Below are positions 60,598 through 64,000 of a stretch of DNA of 64,000 bases, piece after piece. The translations under genes and the position numbers were made by a program. Source of the DNA: Bacteroides gallinarum DSM 18171 = JCM 13658. Lineage in GTDB: Bacteria; Bacteroidota; Bacteroidia; Bacteroidales; Bacteroidaceae. The notes under the pieces were generated by a model. That model was not told where the DNA came from. It was given only the letters and a program-made list of their open reading frames with translations, and made no database searches. Location: positions 62,001 through 126,000 of the forward strand of contig NZ_KB894121.1 of the NCBI RefSeq assembly GCF_000374365.1. The letters are read 5' to 3'. The first letter of the stretch is position 1. Every line of letters begins with the position of its first letter.

Positions 60598-62178
60598 ATG
60601 AAGAAACTTCATCCTGTTATGTTTGCCGGAACGGGCAGTGACGTAGGCAAGAGTATTATCGCTGCTGCCTTCTGCCGTATTTTCAGGCAAGACGGCTATC
60701 GCCCTGCGCCTTACAAGGCGCAGAATATGGCGCTTAACTCGTACGCCACTCCGGAAGGGCTGGAAATAGGCCGTGCACAGGCTGTACAGGCAGAGGCTGC
60801 GGGTGTTCCCTGCCATACGGACATGAATCCGTTGCTGCTGAAGCCGCAGTCCGACCATACTTCGCAGGTGGTTTTGAACGGCCGTCCCGTGGGCAACCGC
60901 AATGCTTACGATTATTTCCGCAAGGAGGGGCGCGAGGAGTTGCGCAGGGAGGTGTGCGCCGCTTACGACCGGCTTGCCCGGCGTTACAATCCTATTGTGC
61001 TGGAAGGGGCGGGGAGCATTTCCGAAATCAATCTGCGTGACTCCGATTTGGTGAACTTGCCTATGGCTATACATGCCGGTGCAGATGTGATTCTGGTGGC
61101 GGACATCGACCGGGGCGGCGTATTTGCCAGTGTTTACGGCTCGGTAATGTTGCTTCGCCCGCACGAACGCGAACGGGTGAAAGGTATTCTTATCAATAAG
61201 TTCCGGGGCGATATACGGCTTTTCGAACCGGGTATCAAGATGTTGGAGGAGTTGTGCGGTATTCCCGTAGTGGGTGTAGTGCCTTATTATAAGGATATTC
61301 ATATCGAGGAGGAAGACTCGGTAGCTCTTGCTGCGAAATCGGTGCAGGCGGAGCGGGGAAAGGTGAATATTGCCGTCGTGCTTTTACGTCATCTCAGTAA
61401 TTTTACGGATTTCAATGTGCTGGAACGTGACCCGCGCGTACATCTTTTCTATACCAACAATACGGACGAGCTGGCTAAGGCGGATATCATTATCCTGCCC
61501 GGCAGCAAAAGTACGCTCGACGACTTGTGCGAGCTGCGCCGCAACGGTGTGGCACAGGCTGTTATCCGCGCTCACCGCGAAGGGGTTGCCGTATTGGGTA
61601 TTTGCGGCGGTTACCAGCTTATGGGGCAGGAGGTGCTCGACCCCGACCATGTGGAGGGGGATATCGAGCGTCTGCCGGGGCTCGGACTGCTGCCTGTAAG
61701 TACCCGCATGACGGGGGAGAAGGTTACGAGGCAGGTGAAGTTCGAGTTGGTTGAACGGGGGCAGTCGAATGGGGAAAGCGGTTGTACCGTTATGCCGCAT
61801 GCCGGTTCCGGTTCCGATTCCGATAATTTTCAGTTTCCGCTCCGGAGTTCCCGGCAGGCTCTTTCCGGTTACGAAATCCATATGGGCAGCACTGTTCCCG
61901 TAGAGGGTGCTCCCGCTTCTCCGCTGAACTTGCTGGAGGACGGGCAGCGGGACGGGTATTTCGTAGACCGTACTTGTATGGGAACTTATATTCACGGTAT
62001 TCTGGATAACCAGGAATTCATAGATTTCCTGCTCGAGCCGTTCGCCGGCAAGCTGTCGGAAACGGCAGGGGCGTTCGACTACCGGCAGTTTAAGGAAGAA
62101 CAGTACGATAAGCTTGCTGCCCATGTGCGCCGCCATGTGGATATGCAGCTTATCTACCGGATATTGACAGAGAACTAA
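60598..62178 (+). CDS. cbiP: Cobyric acid synthase CbiP
   Basis: CbiP amidates carboxyls b, d, e and g of adenosylcobyrinate a,c-diamide. The start MKKLHPVMFAGTGSDVGKSI at 60598 gives 526 residues. Motifs are KAQNMALNSYATPEGLEIGR, DIDRGGVFASVYGS, the glutaminase cysteine in VLGICGGYQLMGQEV and GYEIHMG. Residues about 388-423 are an insert rich in Gly and Ser (GSGSDSDN) just before GYEIHMG that is not usual. It heads a cbiP-cobD-cbiB operon. Confidence 0.94.
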   Translation: MKKLHPVMFAGTGSDVGKSIIAAAFCRIFRQDGYRPAPYKAQNMALNSYATPEGLEIGRAQAVQAEAAGVPCHTDMNPLLLKPQSDHTSQVVLNGRPVGNRNAYDYFRKEGREELRREVCAAYDRLARRYNPIVLEGAGSISEINLRDSDLVNLPMAIHAGADVILVADIDRGGVFASVYGSVMLLRPHERERVKGILINKFRGDIRLFEPGIKMLEELCGIPVVGVVPYYKDIHIEEEDSVALAAKSVQAERGKVNIAVVLLRHLSNFTDFNVLERDPRVHLFYTNNTDELAKADIIILPGSKSTLDDLCELRRNGVAQAVIRAHREGVAVLGICGGYQLMGQEVLDPDHVEGDIERLPGLGLLPVSTRMTGEKVTRQVKFELVERGQSNGESGCTVMPHAGSGSDSDNFQFPLRSSRQALSGYEIHMGSTVPVEGAPASPLNLLEDGQRDGYFVDRTCMGTYIHGILDNQEFIDFLLEPFAGKLSETAGAFDYRQFKEEQYDKLAAHVRRHVDMQLIYRILTEN

Positions 62179-62192
62179 ATATAGACAGAGAC

Positions 62193-63224
62193 ATGATTGA
62201 AGGACATGGAGATGACTCCTACAAATATAGCCGGCCTATAACGGCTAATTTCAGTTCCAATGTGTACAGCAAGGTAGACCTTTCGCTTCTGAAAGCGCAT
62301 TTGTGCGAACGGATTGAGCGCATCGGCAATTATCCCGAGCCGGAGCCTTATACGCTCGAAGCCCGGATAGCCCGCAGTTGCCGTTTGCCCGACGAGGCTG
62401 TCTGTGTAACGAACGGCGCTACGGAGGCTATCTACCTCATAGCACAGACTTTCCGGGGAACGAATACGGCTATTCTGCAACCGACCTTCAATGAGTATGC
62501 GGATGCCTGCCGCATGCACGGGCATCGGGTTACGTCGTTGTACCAGTTGCCGAAAGAGCAAGACGGATATCTGCTGCCGGACAGCGTGCGGATGTTCTGG
62601 CTATGCAATCCCAATAATCCTACGGGAACGGTCACCGGCAAGGAGTATATGCGTGAATTGATTGGGCATAACCCGCAGGTGTGTTTTGTCATAGACCAGT
62701 CTTACGAGTATTTTACGCTGTGCCCGCTCTTTTCTCCGGCAGAGGCGGCGGAATATCCCAATGTCCTGCTGTTGCATTCCATGACGAAAAGGTATGCGGT
62801 TCCCGGCCTGCGGCTCGGTTATGTAACGGGCAGTCCCGGCCTGCTGGCGAGGTTGCGTACCAATCGCATGCCGTGGTCGGTCAATCAGCTTGCTATTGAG
62901 GCGGGGTTGTTTTTATTGGAGAATGATGTTCCCAATCCGTTGGATGTGGCTGCTTATCTAAGGGAAACGGCACGCCTGTCCGCTGCTCTTCAGGCTGTCG
63001 GGGGACTGGATGTATGGGCTACGCAAACGCATTTTATGCTGGTGCAGCTCCGTTTCGGTAAAGCGTCTGCCTTGAAAGATTACCTTGCCGCAGAGCATGG
63101 TATCCTTATCCGGGACGCTTCCAATTTCGTGGGTCTGAATGAGCGTTTTTTCCGCATAGCTACGCAGACGCCGGAAGAAAACGACCGGCTGGTAGCGGCG
63201 ATTGAATTGAGTTATAAGTTGTAA
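62193..63224 (+). CDS. cobD: Threonine-phosphate decarboxylase CobD-like (PLP enzyme)
   Basis: The 343-residue fold-type I PLP enzyme has TNGATEAIYLIAQTF, LCNPNNPTGTVTGKEY and the PLP-lysine motif HSMTKRYAVPGLRLGYVTG. By family it resembles histidinol-phosphate aminotransferase; placed between cbiP and cbiB it is most likely the decarboxylase that supplies (R)-1-amino-2-propanol phosphate for the nucleotide-loop linker. It starts 14 bases after cbiP. Confidence 0.87.
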   Translation: MIEGHGDDSYKYSRPITANFSSNVYSKVDLSLLKAHLCERIERIGNYPEPEPYTLEARIARSCRLPDEAVCVTNGATEAIYLIAQTFRGTNTAILQPTFNEYADACRMHGHRVTSLYQLPKEQDGYLLPDSVRMFWLCNPNNPTGTVTGKEYMRELIGHNPQVCFVIDQSYEYFTLCPLFSPAEAAEYPNVLLLHSMTKRYAVPGLRLGYVTGSPGLLARLRTNRMPWSVNQLAIEAGLFLLENDVPNPLDVAAYLRETARLSAALQAVGGLDVWATQTHFMLVQLRFGKASALKDYLAAEHGILIRDASNFVGLNERFFRIATQTPEENDRLVAAIELSYKL

Positions 63225-63260
63225 TTGGGCGGGATAGCCCGTTCCTCCGGAGATATTCTT

Positions 63261-64000
63261 ATGGAAGATATAATCATACTTTTAGGCATTGCTTTCAACC
63301 TGAACCTTCCGTTGCTTACGGCATGGTTGCTCGACCATTGGCTGGGCGACCCTGCGTGGTTACCGCATCCGGTGGTGGCTTTCGGCAAGGCTATTTCTTT
63401 CTGCGAGCATCGTTTGAACAGCGGAAAAGCCCGTTTTCTGAAAGGTGCTGCCGTATCGGCGGTACTCGTTGCGGGTGTTTATTTCCTCACGCTGTTTTTG
63501 CTGCGCTGGGCTGCGTATTATTCTCCGGGGCTGCTTTTGACCTTGCAGGTGTTGCTTATTTTTTATTGTCTTGCCGGTACTACCTTAGTACGCGAGGTGC
63601 GTGAGGTGTTCAGGGCGGTAGACCGCTCTCCGGAAGAGGGCAGGAGGCAGGTAGCCCGTATCGTGGGGCGCGACACGTCCGAACTGTCGCCCCAGGAAGT
63701 CCGTACGGCAGCATTGGAGACGCTGGCGGAGAATTTGAGCGACGGTGTCATTGCTCCGTTATTTTGGTATATCGTGTCGGGTGTTCCGGGGATGATTGCC
63801 TATAAGATGATAAATACTCTCGACTCCATGATAGGGTATAAGAATGAGCGCTACCGCCGGTTCGGTTGTTTTGCTGCCCGCCTGGATGATGTAGCCAATT
63901 ATATCCCTGCCCGCCTGACTGCTTTTCTCATGGTGATAGCATCCGGCAGACTGCCGCTGTTGCTTTTTGTAGGGAAGTACGGCAGTTGGCATGCCAGCCC
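63261..64000 (+). CDS. cbiB: Adenosylcobinamide-phosphate synthase CbiB (partial)
   Basis: The frame opens at the ATG at 63261 and runs off the right edge with about 246 codons visible. The signature LLDHWLGDPAWLPHPVVAFG, then ALETLAENLSDGVIAPLFWY and MINTLDSMIGYKNERYRRFG identify CbiB. It is an inner-membrane enzyme that joins aminopropanol phosphate to adenosylcobyric acid. It follows cobD by 36 bases. Confidence 0.93.
   Translation, partial: MEDIIILLGIAFNLNLPLLTAWLLDHWLGDPAWLPHPVVAFGKAISFCEHRLNSGKARFLKGAAVSAVLVAGVYFLTLFLLRWAAYYSPGLLLTLQVLLIFYCLAGTTLVREVREVFRAVDRSPEEGRRQVARIVGRDTSELSPQEVRTAALETLAENLSDGVIAPLFWYIVSGVPGMIAYKMINTLDSMIGYKNERYRRFGCFAARLDDVANYIPARLTAFLMVIASGRLPLLLFVGKYGSWHAS

Overview
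The window looks like a chromosomal segment of a gut-type Bacteroidales bacterium, most likely Bacteroides or a close relative. The evidence is repeated Bacteroidetes-type -7 boxes (TAnnTTTG), lipoproteins with acidic post-cysteine signals (CSDDDD), TonB-dependent receptors with a carboxypeptidase-like N-terminal domain, DUF4374, DUF1573 and DUF1460 proteins, and the two-domain fused cobalamin enzymes typical of the group. Base composition is near 50% G+C. No rRNA, tRNA, insertion sequence, prophage or CRISPR array was seen.

Layout. 1-13.7 kb is mostly housekeeping: the end of an unknown gene, purT, two small exported proteins, ispE divergent from dnaB, a DUF1460 amidase-like protein, a family 2 beta-galactosidase with an esterase-like hydrolase, an OPT transporter and a DUF1573 protein. 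13.7-18.7 kb holds a GNAT-CbiL fusion and a locus resembling E. coli rcl (AraC regulator, DUF417 membrane protein, RclA-like flavoprotein). 18.8-31.6 kb holds a btuFCD-like importer and, convergent to it, an anaerobic cobalamin operon: cbiK, cbiHC, cbiET, cbiGF, cbiJD and a small outer-membrane barrel gene. 31.4-43.2 kb carries four cobalamin riboswitches in two divergent pairs. They head the cbi operon, a Xus-like TonB receptor/DUF4374/PepSY operon, a TonB receptor with a lipoprotein CbiK paralogue, and a small CWC protein followed by a biotin-dependent acyl-CoA carboxylase. 47-55 kb holds a YidE-like transporter, a MurU/AmgK-like recycling pair (the kinase fused to a RapZ C-terminal domain), cbiA, a PduO-type adenosyltransferase, a DUF3108-like protein, pncB and a candidate small RNA. 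55.6-60.5 kb is a TolC/HlyD/ABC-2 efflux operon. 60.5-64 kb is cbiP, cobD and cbiB, the last cut by the window edge.

How the genes work together. The window encodes almost the whole oxygen-independent cobalamin pathway from sirohydrochlorin to adenosylcobinamide phosphate, plus corrinoid uptake candidates. Under the usual OFF logic the four riboswitches would switch on synthesis, two outer-membrane uptake modules and a carboxylase operon together when cobalamin is scarce. Both cobalt chelatase homologues carry export signals, and one looks surface-displayed beside a TonB receptor.

A second theme is repeat DNA. About a dozen intergenic gaps hold degenerate short tandem arrays (periods about 15-26 bp, also 42, 46 and 49 bp), each with its own sequence. 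Several begin at the stop codon of the flanking gene. In at least five proteins a 21-bp or other multiple-of-three array has been absorbed in frame as an N-terminal tail or interdomain linker.
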